DNA of 64,000 nucleotides, taken from the NCBI GenBank assembly GCA_050084985.1, contig JBITNC010000001.1, forward strand, positions 177,258,001 through 177,322,000, written 5' to 3'. Below the pieces are notes generated by a model. That model was given only the letters and a program-made list of their open reading frames with translations. It had not been told where the DNA came from and made no database searches. The stretch comes from Nageia nagi. Taxonomy: Eukaryota; Pinophyta. A program made the position numbers and the translations under genes. This document shows, in pieces, positions 47,002-58,199 of this stretch (its first letter is position 1; every line of letters begins with the position of its first letter).

Positions 47002-47945
47002 ATGGGAGACTCCTTTTTACCCAAACACATTCTTGATAGTTCCAACTTTGGGATTTGGAAACCTTGGATGAAAGTTGAGTTGTAGATAAGTAAGCTTTGG
47101 CAAATAGTGAATGAGAACCTTGTACCTCCTATAGATGATAATGCATTAGAGGAATATAACATGAAGAATGAAATGGCAACCTCCATGATCTTTCATACAG
47201 TTTCTAATGATGTGCTCTTAATGATTTAAACTTCAATCTGGGTAAAGGAAGCTTGGGATAAGCTTAAGAAAATCTACCATGGTTTTAAGTTTTCAAGAAG
47301 GTTTATCATTTTCTAAAATTTACTTCAATATTTTCAAGGGAAAGATGAAAATGTGGTTATCTACTTGAATAAAATTATTGACCTTAGGACTCAACTTGTT
47401 GCTTATGGGTGCAATTGGATCAATGATGAGTTCATGGTCTTCATCATTCTTCAAAGCCTTTCTTAAAAGTTTAAAAACTTTGTAATGATTATGGAAACAA
47501 GGCTTGATGATGAATAAGAATTCTTCTCCTTTGATAACCTTTCTAAGCTCTTACTGAAGCATGAAAAAACTCTTAACAAAAAGGTGTTGATTTCTTCTCC
47601 TAAGGATAATAATGTTGCTCTTTGAGTAACCAAAACTCATTTCAAGAAGAAATTCAATCTTTATAAGAAATCTTATCCTTCTTCCTCCAAAAGGTTTGAG
47701 AAAAGAGGCAACAAAAACAACATCAATAACAATAGGAACAAGGGCAACAACAACCACTTCAAGCAAAGAGATGGAAAAGCCAAAGTAAACAATCCAAATC
47801 CTAAGGCAAAGTTTGATGGAAATTGTAACTATTATGGCATCCAAGGTCACAAATAAATTGATTTCTATGAAAATAAAAGAGAATAAAAGAATAAAGGTAA
47901 TGAAAATATAAAGAACTTTAAAGGAAAGAAAAATATTCAAATTGA
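47002..47945 (+). pseudogene. Copia gag
   Basis: Starts ATG GGA GAC at 47,002 and reads MGDSFLPKHILDSSNFGIWK (start, substrate-like NF..W block). Later come AWDKLKKIYHG, LNKIIDLRTQLVAYG and a lysine/asparagine-rich basic tail. A degenerate zinc knuckle, CNYYGIQGHK then IDFYE, has lost its second and third cysteines. Several in-frame stops interrupt it, but the frame runs through to the protease without a net shift. Gag would form the cytoplasmic virus-like particle. Confidence 0.85.
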
Positions 47946-48260
47946 TTTTGCTATGGTGTTCTACTCCATGTCTCCCACTTTTTTGTCTAATTGGATTGTT
48001 GACTCTAGTTTCACTAATCACCCATGTTTTGAAAGAAAAAAGTTTGAGAACTTTCACAAGTATAGAAAATATATGGTTATGATAGGTGATGACTCTATCC
48101 TTGAAGTCCAAGGAATTGGGAGTGTGTTGATTCATAGGAAGGTTCTTTATAATGTGCTCTATGTTCCTAAGCTTAGGATGAACCTTATCTCCATGATCCA
48201 AGTTGCTAAAAAAAGGTACTCACTTGAGTTTAACTCTCAATCCTAGTGCATTAAGAAAGG
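47946..48260 (+). pseudogene. Copia protease
   Basis: A 97-codon open stretch from 47,953 reads SNWIVDSSFTNH, VMIGDDSILEVQGIGSV, VLYNVLYVPKLRMNLISM. The fold markers (W.IDSGA..H, V.V..G..V, V.YVP.L..NLLS) are all there. The catalytic triplet is DSS instead of DSG, which would probably impair activity. Same frame as gag. Confidence 0.85.
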
Positions 48261-48359
48261 ACATGCCACATTGGTTAAAGGGTTAGTGAAATATGATCTC
48301 TATGTTATGGATGAAGTTTCAATGAAGATGTGATTTACTATGAACGTGTGTTCTAGAGG

Positions 48360-49060
48360 TAATCTTTGACACCATCATTTAAGGCATCTTAACTAGAAGA
48401 GTATTCAAGTCATAAAACACCAAGAACTTATGGAAGGTTTGACTTTAATTTCTCCTTTGATTGTTCTATGTGAAATGTGCATTCTTGGCAAGATGCATAA
48501 ACAAAAATTTGAAAATGATAAGGTAATAAGAGCATCTCAACCTCTTCAACTTGTGCATTTAGATTTGATGGGTCTATTTCAAAGTAATTCACTTAGAGGA
48601 GCATCTTATGTCTTGACCTTTATTGATTACTTTATTAGGATGATCTTTGGATATCTACTTGAGCATAAGGATCAAACTTTTAAGAAATTTTAAGGTTTTT
48701 AAGGCCTTTGTTGAGAATCAGACTAACCTTAAAATCAAGATATTAACAATAGATAATGAGGGAGAATACAATAGCAATGAGTTCAATAAAAATTGTGCTA
48801 AGTATGGAGTCAAGAGGTAGTTTATGATTCCTTACACTTCTCAATAGAATGGTGTTATCAAAAATAAAAACAAAATAATTATGGATATGGCTAGATGCAT
48901 GTTGGGTATTCTTCCTAGTTTCTTATGGGGTGAAGCTATGAGCACTACTATTTACATCTTGAATAGGTGTCCTACAAAAGCCATTCAAGGCAAAACTCCT
49001 TTTGAAGCATGGTCAGGAAGAAAACTAACATTTATCACCTTAGGGTGTTTGGTTATGAAG
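48360..49060 (+). pseudogene. Copia integrase
   Basis: A degenerate HHCC zinc region (HHHLRHLN, then CEMCILGKMHKQKF at 48,470-48,510) is followed by the core: LVHLDLMGLF (first Asp), YVLTFIDYFIRM, TIDNEGEYNSNEF (second Asp), PYTSQ, stop, NGVIKNKNK. The catalytic Glu of the usual NGVAERKN is replaced. Then come MDMARCMLGILPSFLWGEAM, NRCPTKAIQGKTPFEAW. A one-base frameshift lies near 48,690 and another near 49,030, just after the core. Confidence 0.88.
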
Positions 49061-49329
49061 CATTCTCCTACATTATTTTTGAGAAAAGAAAAAAGTTGGA
49101 TAAAAGAGTTGACAAATGCATCTTTATGGGTTATGACAATTAGCATAGAGGCTACAGGCTCTACTCTCCATCCTACAAAGACATGTTCATTTTTACGGAT
49201 GTAAAGTTCAATGAACTTCCTAAATAATATTCTTCTAATGAGGATGTTGATGATCCAGATGACTCGTTAGTTGCTTCTATCTAGTTGGATATTGATATAA
49301 ATAAGTCACCTCAGCAAAAAACTTCTCCA

Positions 49330-50250
49330 ACACAAAGGGTAATAAGGAGTATGACCTTGAATAAATAATTATTCTTCAAAATTGACAACAAGCATGAGCC
49401 CTCAACCTTTAAAGAAGCTACTAAGCATGAGTGCTGGATGGAAGCCATGAAAGTGGAGTATGAGATGTTTATAAAAAATGAAACTTGGAATTTGGTTCCT
49501 TATTCCAATGAGAAAAATATGATTGGTAATAAGTAGATCTACAAGTTTAAGTATAATTCTATTAGGGATATTGAAAAATACAAGGCAAGGTTAGTAGCTA
49601 AAGGTTTTGCTTAAAAATATGATGTAGATTATGAGGAAACCTTTGCTCCCATGGTAAAGATGCCTACTGTGAGAATTATCCTTTCTCTTTCTATAGCTCA
49701 AGGATGGAAAGTCTTTCAACTTGACATCAAGATTCCATTTCTTAATGGTGACTTAAGTGTGAAAATCTTCATGAATTAACCAAAAGGATTTATCATGGAA
49801 GGTAAAGAGTCCTTTGTGTGCAAGCTAAAAAAGTCATTCTATGAACTTAAGCAAGCACCTAGAGCTCAGTATAAGAAAATTTTAGGATACTTTGTAGATA
49901 TTGGATTCTCTAAATGTTTTTCTGACTTCGATCTATATGTGCTCAATTAGGGAAAAAATATGGTATTGATTCTTCTTTATATGGATAATCTTTTGATTAC
50001 TAGGAATAATGATGAAATAATTCAAGAGTACATATCCAAACTTAAGGCAACATTTGAAATGACTAATCTTAGTCTCTTACACTACTATCTTGGAATGCAA
50101 GTGTATCATTACAAGGATTATACTTATCTTAGTCAATCTAACTATATATCAGACATCTTGCAAAAATTTGGAATGGAGGAGTGTATATATGCTATGATCC
50201 CAATCTCTCTTGGAATCAATGTTTCTTTAAGCTCCAACTCTTAGTTGACT
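49330..50250 (+). pseudogene. Copia reverse transcriptase
   Basis: Reads EPSTFKEATKHECWMEAMK, NETWNLVP, YKARLVAKGFA, DYEETFAPMVKM, VFQLDIKIPFLNGDL, PKGFI, SFYELKQAPRAQY, and in the open stretch 49,960-50,244 LLYMDNLLITRN, then LHYYLGMQVY. The canonical YVDDLL is YMDNLL, with the second catalytic Asp changed to Asn, so the enzyme would be inactive even without the stops. All other landmarks are in the standard order. Confidence 0.9.
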
Positions 50251-50254
50251 GATG

Positions 50255-50941
50255 CTATAGCTTACAAAAAATTAACTGGTAGTCTTTGTATTTGACTATA
50301 TCTAGGCTAGATATTGCCTTTGTAGTGAATGTGATGGCATGATTAATTCAAAAACCATATGTTGATTATGTTAATGTTGTTAAGCAAATTTTGAGGTATG
50401 TTTGAAGGACTAAAGATCTTTCTCTCATGTATTCTAAGTTTCTCTCATTTGTTCTCTTTGGATTCTTAGATTCTGACTATGGGGGAGATAGAGATGATAA
50501 AAAATCAACCTTTGCATATGTGTTTAGCATTGGTTTAGGTGCTATCTCTTAGGCTTCCAAGAAATATCCCACTATTTTTCTTTTCACCATAGAAGCCAAA
50601 TACTATGCCATGTCTATCGTAGCCTAGGAAGCTATTTGGATAAGGCATCTTCTAAAATACATTGTATATGAGTAATATAACTCATATTTTTTTTTTTAGA
50701 TAATCAATTAGCTATTTCTTTGGCTAAGAATCTTATATTCTATTAGAGAATAAAATATGTAGAAATCTAGACCCATTTTATTAGTGAGAAGGTTCTTGAT
50801 GGCATCATACACTTGTAGTATTTTCTATCCACCTTGAACTCCATATATTTGTTCACCAAGCCCCTTCCTAAAGCTCAATTTTGTAAGCTTAGGGATCCTA
50901 TTAGGTTGGTGAAGTTGTCCTCAAGGGGGAGTGAAGTTTGA
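50255..50941 (+). pseudogene. Copia RNase H and pol end
   Basis: Reads DAIAYKKLTGSLC, SDYGGDRDDKKST, GAIS, stop, ASKKYPTIFLFTIEAKYYAM, EAIWIRHLLKY, DNQLAISLAKNLIFY, KVLDGIIHL, LFTKPLPKAQFCKLRDP and LVKLSSRGSEV, ending at TGA 50,939-50,941. Several stops and at least one frameshift occur. Right before the stop, the codons TCA AGG GGG AGT create a polypurine-like run that is not the LTR-adjacent one. Confidence 0.88.
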
Positions 50942-51667
50942 ATTCTTATGTTGAATTCATGCTTGTGATGGCAACTTCACTTGTAGGAGGATTTTGTGAT
51001 ATATTATATTGATTTTATTGAACACCTTCATGGTAAGTTCACTCTAAGTGAGGAACTTATTGTACAATTTTTTGGAGCAAAATATTGGCCAATCTAGCAC
51101 TATTTAGTTATCCATATGTGAGAAACTCTTATGTGTCTTTTAGAACTTTTTAGTTATCCATATGTGAGGAACTCATATGTGCATTCTCTATTTTGTAATG
51201 ATAATCAACACATTTTTTACATATAGTAGGTGACTATGAGTTTTTTGGCTTGGCATCTTTGTTATGACTTATAGTGCACCATTGATCAGTTTATGATGGC
51301 ATTTGTTTGATTCATCTATCCTTGTTGATATGCATATATTGCATCTAATTGATATTGTTATTTGAGTTGCTTATGACTTGTAGGTTTCTTTAATATTGCA
51401 AGTTACTTACTTTGGATGTGCAAGCTCATGAAGACTCATCATGACTTTCAATTGGATGACTACTTCATGTACATTGAAATCGGTTGTGATTAATGATTGT
51501 ATTATAAACCATTTGTTAAAATGGTAAAGTAGTGAGTCTCAAACTATATCTTTCTTACTTCACAAATATGTAAAAAGTTCTTATGTCCATTATTTCTATT
51601 TTGAGGAGAACTCTCTTACTCTCTCTCTCTTTCTTCTCTCTTATTCGCTCTATCCTAATATTGCATT
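50942..51667 (+). other. 3' untranslated region of the copia element
   Basis: Non-coding, with a repeated pair of phrases around GTTATCCATATGTGAG.AACTC (near 51,110 and 51,150) and a short CT-rich run at about 51,612-51,640. Confidence 0.6.
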
Positions 51668-51676
51668 AAAGAGGAG
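51668..51676 (+). promoter_or_regulatory. Polypurine tract
   Basis: AAAGAGGAG directly abuts the TG of the 3' LTR. Confidence 0.75.
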
Positions 51677-52175
51677 TGTTGGAATGTATAATGCATTATT
51701 GAAAAGGTTTTGTAATAATATTCTATGTAAATTCACTAATACTTAATGATATCATTTTATACCTTAATTATTTGAGTAAATATGATAATGTAACTTGTTC
51801 TACACTCCATGTCATGAGCATGCCCCTTGGGTAAAAGGGAGTGCATGTCGTGCCTTTTTACATTGGGTAAAAGGGTGATCCAAAGAGGGATTTTGGCCTA
51901 TAAATAGAAGGCATACTATTTGTGATTCTACATCAATTTGTGGATTAAAGTTATGCTAGTGGATAGTGTTTAAGAGTTGAAATTAGAAAGATTATAAGAG
52001 TTTATATTGTGAATGAAGTGAGATCTAGTTAGTGGATGTACTCCTAGTTGGAGGAACCACTTACATCTTGAGTTATCTTTGTGAGATTGTTTTGTGAGTT
52101 ATTTAGATGTGATTTGTGAGATTACATGTGATCTAGGGAGTTTATAGTTATTTATTTTATAGTTCAACTCTCACA
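51677..52175 (+). repeat. 3' LTR of the copia element
   Basis: 499 bp, same ends as the 5' LTR, TATA box TATAAATAG at 51,899-51,907. At several positions (for example the TATAAATAG box) it is closer to the solo LTR than to the 5' LTR. Confidence 0.95.
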
Positions 52176-52560
52176 AGAGGGAGGTGTAAGTATCAGATGA
52201 AAGAAGAAATGCATGATTCTTACAACTTCCTCTCCATCTCTTCACTCTACAATCACTAGACCAAGAAAGGCCTTTAGCAACAACCAATTTGAAGTAGCTT
52301 TGATAAAGTGGTCAAAATTTGACATATATATTATTTTGATGGTGATTTTTATGGGTTAGTCTTAAGAATCCACCATAGATCATAATATGGAGGGAAAATA
52401 CCACCCACATATCTCATCGAAAAAAAGCTCATGTGGGAACTTATGCGACCTATTTCATTTTCAAGGGGTAGACTGAATTGTAGTAGCATTTGATCAAGGA
52501 GAGGAGAGGAGGAGAGGGAGGATGATATGGAGGAGAGGCTTTCTAATAAATGTAAGGTAG
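52176..52560 (+). repeat. PPR-unit flank downstream of the copia insertion
   Basis: Phrases such as CACTAGACCAA, GGCCTTTAGCAAC, ATTTGAAGTAGCTTT and TGGTGATTTTTATGGG align with 34,080-34,220 and 37,340-37,480 in the tandem PPR units. The copia element thus inserted into a further, diverged copy of the unit. Confidence 0.55.
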
Positions 52561-53760
52561 GTACATTCTTCCATATTTTACATACATATCTTAAGGCTTT
52601 TTTTGAAAACTCATTTTGTGTGTATGTTGGGATTATTATAGACCATGAAACTAAATTTAAATCATGCATGTTGTCAAATAATCACTAAGCCAATTTATAT
52701 TTCCACATTTTGCATACATGGCATAGGGATTTTTTTTCCAAAACCCATTTTGCATCTTACTAAACATTTCCTAGGACTTATGTATTCTTTCACATTTTAC
52801 AACATGTTTATTAAGGCATTCAAATTACATCCACATATACAATTTAGGTTTTATGAGAATTTTGTAAGTGAAGTTCAATGGTCCCTAGATATTCTTAGGT
52901 ATTTTATTTGAAAATCCATTTTGTGCACATCATGCAATCACTATTAATCATGCAATTGTGTTTTGCATCATGCATCTTGTCAAATAATTGTTAGGCATTG
53001 CATATTGTTTCATATTTTATGTTCATGTCTATCAAGATATTTAAAATCCAAACATTTAAATTATAAGAACCATGTAGGCACTTCCACACACTCAATTATA
53101 TTTTATAAGTATTTTGGTGATGAAGTTCAATGGTCTCTCAATAGTCTTAGGGTTTCTCTTTGAAAATCCATTTTGTGCATATTATACAATCATTGTAAAC
53201 CATGAAACTATGTTTGCATCATGTATATTCTCAAATAATTAATAGTTCTTATGTATTCTTCCACATTTTACATACATGTGTATCAAGAAATTCAAAACCC
53301 AAACATTCTAATTATAAGCACCATGTAGAAACTTGCACACATCTAATTCATGTTTTATGAGTATTTTGGAATTGAAGTTCAATGGTCCCTCAATAGTCTT
53401 AGGGATTTTATCTTAAAACCTATTTTATACATATCATGAAATCATTATAGATCATGAAATTATATTTGTATCATGCATCTTGTCACACAATTTTTGCACC
53501 TTATGTGTTCTTTTATATTTTACATGCATATCTATCAAGGCATTTAAAACTCAAACATTCAAATTACAAGCACCACGTAGATACTTCCACACATCTAATT
53601 CAAGTTTTATGAGTATTTTGGTAGAGAAGTATATTATAGACTATAAAGCTATATTTGCATCATGTATCTTATCAAATAATTCCCTGGTCTTGTATATTCT
53701 TCCATATTTTACATACATATTTAAGGGATTTTTTTGAAAACCTATTTGTGTGTATCATGC
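52561..53760 (-). repeat. PPR-derived chimeric tandem array, copy 2
   Basis: Same minus-strand unit as 1-1560. The anchor phrase catcatgcat (or a one-base variant) starts at 52,660, 52,966, 53,217, 53,469 and 53,658, giving spacings of 306, 251, 252 and 189 bp; the last three match copy 1 exactly or to one base. There is no solo LTR here. Stops in all units show no coding function today. Confidence 0.75.
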
Positions 53761-53765
53761 AATCA

Positions 53766-54118
53766 TTGGATCCACTAAAAGTGGATATGGGTAAAATTAA
53801 AAAACTTTTGTATAGAATGGGATCTCATGTTATAAATATTAGGATCCCATTTTTTTAGGTTCTTAACCTAAAACAAAAATAGGATCTTGATTTATGGTTT
53901 GCAAATCTGACCAAAATGGGATCCCATTCATAAAATGGGATCGTGTTTTATAAAAAATTTGATTTCATTTTTTACAAAATGGGATCCCATTTTTAAAACT
54001 AAAAATTCTATCTTAAAAAATAAAAAAATCATGTAAAATGATATCTTTTTCCTTTTCACATGAATCTATTATACTTTAAATAACAAGATCCTTATATATA
54101 ACAAGATCTCATTCCTAT
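53766..54118. repeat. GATC-rich palindromic block, copy 2
   Basis: Counterpart of 1566-1890, with nine GATCs and several AAAATGGGATCCCATT palindromes (e.g. about 53,913 and 53,982). The match to copy 1 ends at about 54,118, where gypsy pol sequence starts. Confidence 0.6.
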
Positions 54119-55520
54119 TAGTTATGCCTTGTTAAGCTCACAAAAATCCATGCAAATATAGATACAACCATCTAACCTACTAATAGGAACCATATTATAA
54201 ACCCACTTAGGTTAATCAATAGGTTCAATGAAGCGACCCTTCAAACGATTTTGACTTTGAAAAGCTTTTGAAGATCGTCCTTGATCAAAAGGGATTGAGA
54301 TGGATTAACTTTCATAAGCTTTTTCTTAATTTGTTTGGCATCAGGATAAGTTACGATGTTATGCACCATAATATTGGATCTAATACTAGCATATCATCAT
54401 AACTAAAGGTAAAGAGCTAATTATAATACTCAACCAAAATGGACATAATGAGATCATGCTCAGACTCGATCAAAACATCACTTACATCAATAATCTTAGG
54501 GTTTTTAGGATGATCATAAATTTCAACTTTGACTAGGCCCCCAACATGTATGTAGGATTTATCTTTAAGTTAATTAAGGATAGGAAGAAATGAGTAATCA
54601 TCTTTAGTAGGATCAGAAATGGATGACATAATACTCAATAGACACCTCAAAAAGGGACAAGTGAGGGGGAAGAAAAACATCATGTGGTCAAAACCTTGAT
54701 GGTGGTAAGGATAAATCCATGGATTCAAGATCAAAAGTAATAAAAGAGTCACCATAAAAGAGATGATAAAAAGGATCCACCTCATGGATAGATACCATGT
54801 TGATAAAAACTACCATGTTTAAAGATAAAGGATCATCAAAGAAATCCAAAGGAATGGAATAATTTGATGAGACAGGACTAGAAGGACCAAAATAAAGACC
54901 AATATCGTCAACATCAAAATATTGATCATGAATATCAAGATTGGTAAACTCCTCTTCAAGTGTGAAATATTTGGGACCCTTGAAACAAAGGCCCCTCTTA
55001 TCATGAATTTCTTGAAATGTAGTCTTAAAGGTATTTACTATACCTTTCATATGCTTACCTAATCTATAACCTTGATATTTTTTATGTTCAAAATATCACT
55101 GAACAAAGTTAGGACAAGACAAGTGATCGATCTTGCAATAAAATTATTCTTTAAAAGGATGGTCATAAGGAATGGAGAATCAATGCTAGCCTAAACAAAA
55201 AAGGATTGCTTACGAATTTAGCCTAAAGGAACCATAGACCCAGTAGTGGCAAAGGTATCCTAAGGTCAATCAAAATCCTTTACTAATGAACTAGATGATG
55301 CTTGATTAGGATTATTATTCACAAGGATGGTGATGGGCAACAAACTCAATATAGAAAAAGGATCAGGAGCCTGAATAAGGTTGCAATGGTTAAAAGGTTT
55401 TGGATCCATAGGAATACAATGGATCTTACCCTCATACATATACTTGAAGAAACCATGATTTGAATATGATACACCCTCCATCTCATCTATCCAAGGTTGA
55501 TCCATAATTTAAAATATTAA
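54119..55520 (-). pseudogene. Ty3/gypsy pol fragment (protease end to RT start)
   Basis: On the minus strand, from 55,505, it reads DQPWIDEMEGVSYSNHGFFK and YEGKIHCIPMDPKPFN, resembling the LGRPWI...VPS..H...KF block at the end of gypsy protease. An acidic linker follows (55,050-54,690, open for 120 codons). The start of RT comes next: VHNIVTYPDAKQIKKKLMK, SLLIKDDLQKLFK, FIEPID, stop, PKWVYNMVPIS, ICMDFCELNKA. The reading ends abruptly at about 54,119 where the GATC block begins, so most of RT and everything after it are missing. Gag and most of protease are missing too. The KQKLRK-type RT start suggests the Tat/Athila side of Ty3/gypsy, by inference. Confidence 0.75.
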
Positions 55521-55559
55521 TTCACACTTAATTAAATTAAGTATTTGAAAATAGAAGAT

Positions 55560-56841
55560 TTAGAGAATTAGAAATGGAACCATGTGCAAAACTAAGAAGA
55601 AATAAACATCACACTACACAGAGATAAATCAATTACTTTGGTTCACCTGATGTGGGATACATTGAGAAACAAAAGCTCTCTTCAATAAGTGGGTGAAATA
55701 ATGTACAATAACCTCCATAATCCTTCAACACCTCTTGTCACATTCACACAAATACCACAACTCTAAAATACATAGAAAATGGATCTCCAACTCTCTACAA
55801 TTCTTCTCCCTGAACACTTCGAAATTTGACTCTTTTTATAAGAAAAGATAGGCTCAATTTTGGAGTGTCTTACAATAATAAGTAACCACAAAAATACTAT
55901 TTACATATACCTAATATTCCCACCTAGCTATAGTTCAAGTTTGGGCTCAAATGGTTGAGCCAATCTCCCAATATTCTTTGGAAATACATAGGCTTGTAAA
56001 TATTCTCAACCTAATAAAAGGCCAAAAAACCAATAGAAAAATATCAATCACCTTTGAAAAATTGTAAATATTTCAAAAATAAAATAAATGGATAGATTCA
56101 ATCAGAAAGTACCACTTAGTGGCTCATATCCAACACCACATAGTCAAAAGCCTCTAAACAATGGCTAGGCATAATAGTCAAAGTGATTGGTAGCTTAACC
56201 ACATACGGATCCCCCTTGGAAGCTAGGTAAAGTGGTAGTTCAATCACTATATCAGGAGGCTTTGTTAGGTCATAGATCCATTGGAGGCTTAACAAGGTTG
56301 CATGGTCATTTTGCATTGGGCAAATCCCAAACTTGCAAGCTCCATGTACAGTTTATTCCCTGATCCTTATGCGATCATCTCCTATAATCCCTATGATGAC
56401 TAAATAAGTTACAAGCTCCAATAATGGTTAAAACCTACTCATTAGATCTTCATTGGTTGTCATTGGTCCCATCGATGGTCTCTAAATGGTCTGTAAGATC
56501 CATTAACTCACATCACCACATTAGACCTCCACTTAGGCCACAAAGACTCCACATGGCGAGGTCGACTATTGGTAGGTCTATTTCCATTTAAATTTACTAA
56601 TTGCCCCTTACCTTTTCAAATATTGAGAATATATAATATATATATATATATTAACATATGATATATATATTTTTTAGCTTTTATATTTTAATGAAAAATA
56701 CACAAACTTTGAAATGAAATATTTCATTGAAATGGAATCAAATTCTCAATCTAGAAGAAGCATCACAACACTAGAGGCAAATTGAACACAATGAATCCAA
56801 GTATACTAATTAATGAAAGGATCCAAATTTTGGATTAAACA
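55560..56841 (-). repeat. Gypsy-type LTR beside the pol fragment
   Basis: Aligns with the LTR at 60,040-61,037 at many points: TGCAAAACTA, AAAGCTCTCTTCAAT, GGGTG.AATAATGTA, AATGGTTGA.CCAATCTCCC, CCACTT.GT. The minus-strand start TGTTTAATCCAAAATTTGG at 56,841 parallels TGATACAAAATTTAG at 61,037. The middle (about 56,130-56,650) is longer than in the other copy. The junction with the pol fragment lies between 55,520 and 55,590 and was not resolved. Confidence 0.6.
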
Positions 56842-58120
56842 TAGGCCCAAAAGAATGTTATACTACATCTCACCCTCTATGACATGACAAGCTAGAGGAA
56901 CCAATCTCACCCCAACCTTAATGGGGATTATAACTCTAAAGGTGGTAGATAAAGTGAGACTAATTTTAAGATTCTTTGAGCTCTTTGGTAGTCTTCTTAG
57001 AATGAACCTGATCAAGTATTTTTGGGAAAGGCTCAATTAGGGGTGTGGAATGTTTAATAGCTCAACTCAAGTTGTCCACTTTGATCATGATCTTTGGATT
57101 AGTACTAAATCATGGTGATGCAATCCATGTACCTTGTCTTAGTCTTAGGCTCATGTGAGATTAATGCAAGTGCGATAGAGTAAATATGATATGCAACTAT
57201 ATGCATGTAAATGCAACTAATCCCCTCAAGATTTGATTTTTCTTTTTAAAATAAAAGAGCACAATGAGTTTAAAAAGGAAACACTTCCTCCAAAGTATGA
57301 ATTTAATTTTACAAATGCAAGGAATAAAATAAACTTTTCCTTTTTCAATTTCTCTTTTCACTAGCAAAGCAAGATGAAAATAAATGAAATAAATAGCCTT
57401 AGGGTGCACACAAAACACAAATCCTAGTCTAATGCATAATAAAATATGGATACAATCTTGGGGGCTCCTGCTCCAAGATTCCATCATGTATAATACTTAT
57501 TTTATAGGATCTAATCCTAACTGGTATATTGTATATTGATTAGATGTACCAACTAGTGGATCAATCAAATAGTTAACGAGCTAGTCATAATGGTACATAG
57601 AGATTTGACTAGTTTGCTTATAAGCCTTTAGTCAACAAGGCACTTGAAAATAGCTCAATGTATACAATGTAAGCTAACATAAGATCCAAAATGATTTTTC
57701 TAATAATTTAGATAAACTAAACTATTCTAGCCTAAATCTACAAGATACTAGCCTAGATATACTAAAATGCAACCATACACAAGTGGATTAGAAAAATAAT
57801 TAAAAGGATATAATTTGATGCTTTTAAGTGATCTCTAAAGCCTACAAAAAATACTTGAAACAAAGTTAATCCACACCAAAAATCCAAATCACATGCATTT
57901 ACCAAAAATTCCTTTGTAATATGAGGATAATAATTACCTTTTTTCATTGTAAGTGATGGGTTGAGCTCACATGGAAGGTACCAAGCTAGAAAGGTTTGTG
58001 CATATAGTCAAGAGAAGGTTAAACATGCAAGAACTCGTGAGATATCTATTGGTGATGGTATATTGGAGGGAAATGAATTTTAAATGACCTTTTTATTTTA
58101 ATAGTGACCATTTAGTAGGC
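56842..58120. other. Unassigned sequence right of the gypsy LTR
   Basis: No coding similarity recognised; the 96-codon minus-strand open stretch at 57,487-57,197 matches nothing I know. No polypurine tract abuts the LTR start at 56,841, so this is more likely flanking DNA than element interior. Confidence 0.4.
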
Positions 58121-58123
58121 CAA

Positions 58124-58193
58124 TTAGGGTTTTAACCCTAACTAATTAATCAATCCCCTAACCAATTGGTTGATTAGGGCTAGGGTTGATTAA
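58124..58193. repeat. Paired hairpins with telomere-like AACCCTAA
   Basis: TTAGGGTT-TT-AACCCTAA (58,124-58,141) is a perfect 8-bp-arm hairpin. It is followed by a second inverted repeat with arms TTAATCAA (58,146-58,153) and TTGATTAA (58,186-58,193) around the palindrome AACCAATTGGTT (58,160-58,171). Confidence 0.6.
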
Positions 58194-58199
58194 ATGGTA

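Larger units (their letters stand above)
43868..52175 (+). mobile_element. Full-length Ty1/copia retrotransposon (8308 bp, decayed)
   Basis: Two 499-bp LTRs (43,868-44,366; 51,677-52,175) with TG...CA ends are bounded by a perfect 5-bp target duplication AGAGG (43,863-43,867; 52,176-52,180). A primer site lies after the 5' LTR and a polypurine tract before the 3' LTR. Between them is a 2.6-kb untranslated leader, then gag, PR, IN, RT and RNase H in copia order. It is structurally complete but coding-dead: multiple stops and at least three frameshifts. The LTRs differ at about 41 of 499 positions by my count by eye (roughly 8 percent), indicating an old insertion. It sits in PPR-unit flank sequence. 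Confidence 0.95.

Noticed and set aside
47551-48201. 216-codon minus-strand open stretch, the longest in the window
   Set aside because: It lies antisense to the copia gag/protease, whose plus-strand motifs are unmistakable; the hydrophobic translation is the complement of Lys/Asn-rich gag codons.
50921-50931. TCAAGGGGGAGTG considered as the 3' LTR start
   Set aside because: The sequence after it has no counterpart at the 5' end, whereas 51,677 gives paired 499-bp LTRs and an exact AGAGG target duplication.
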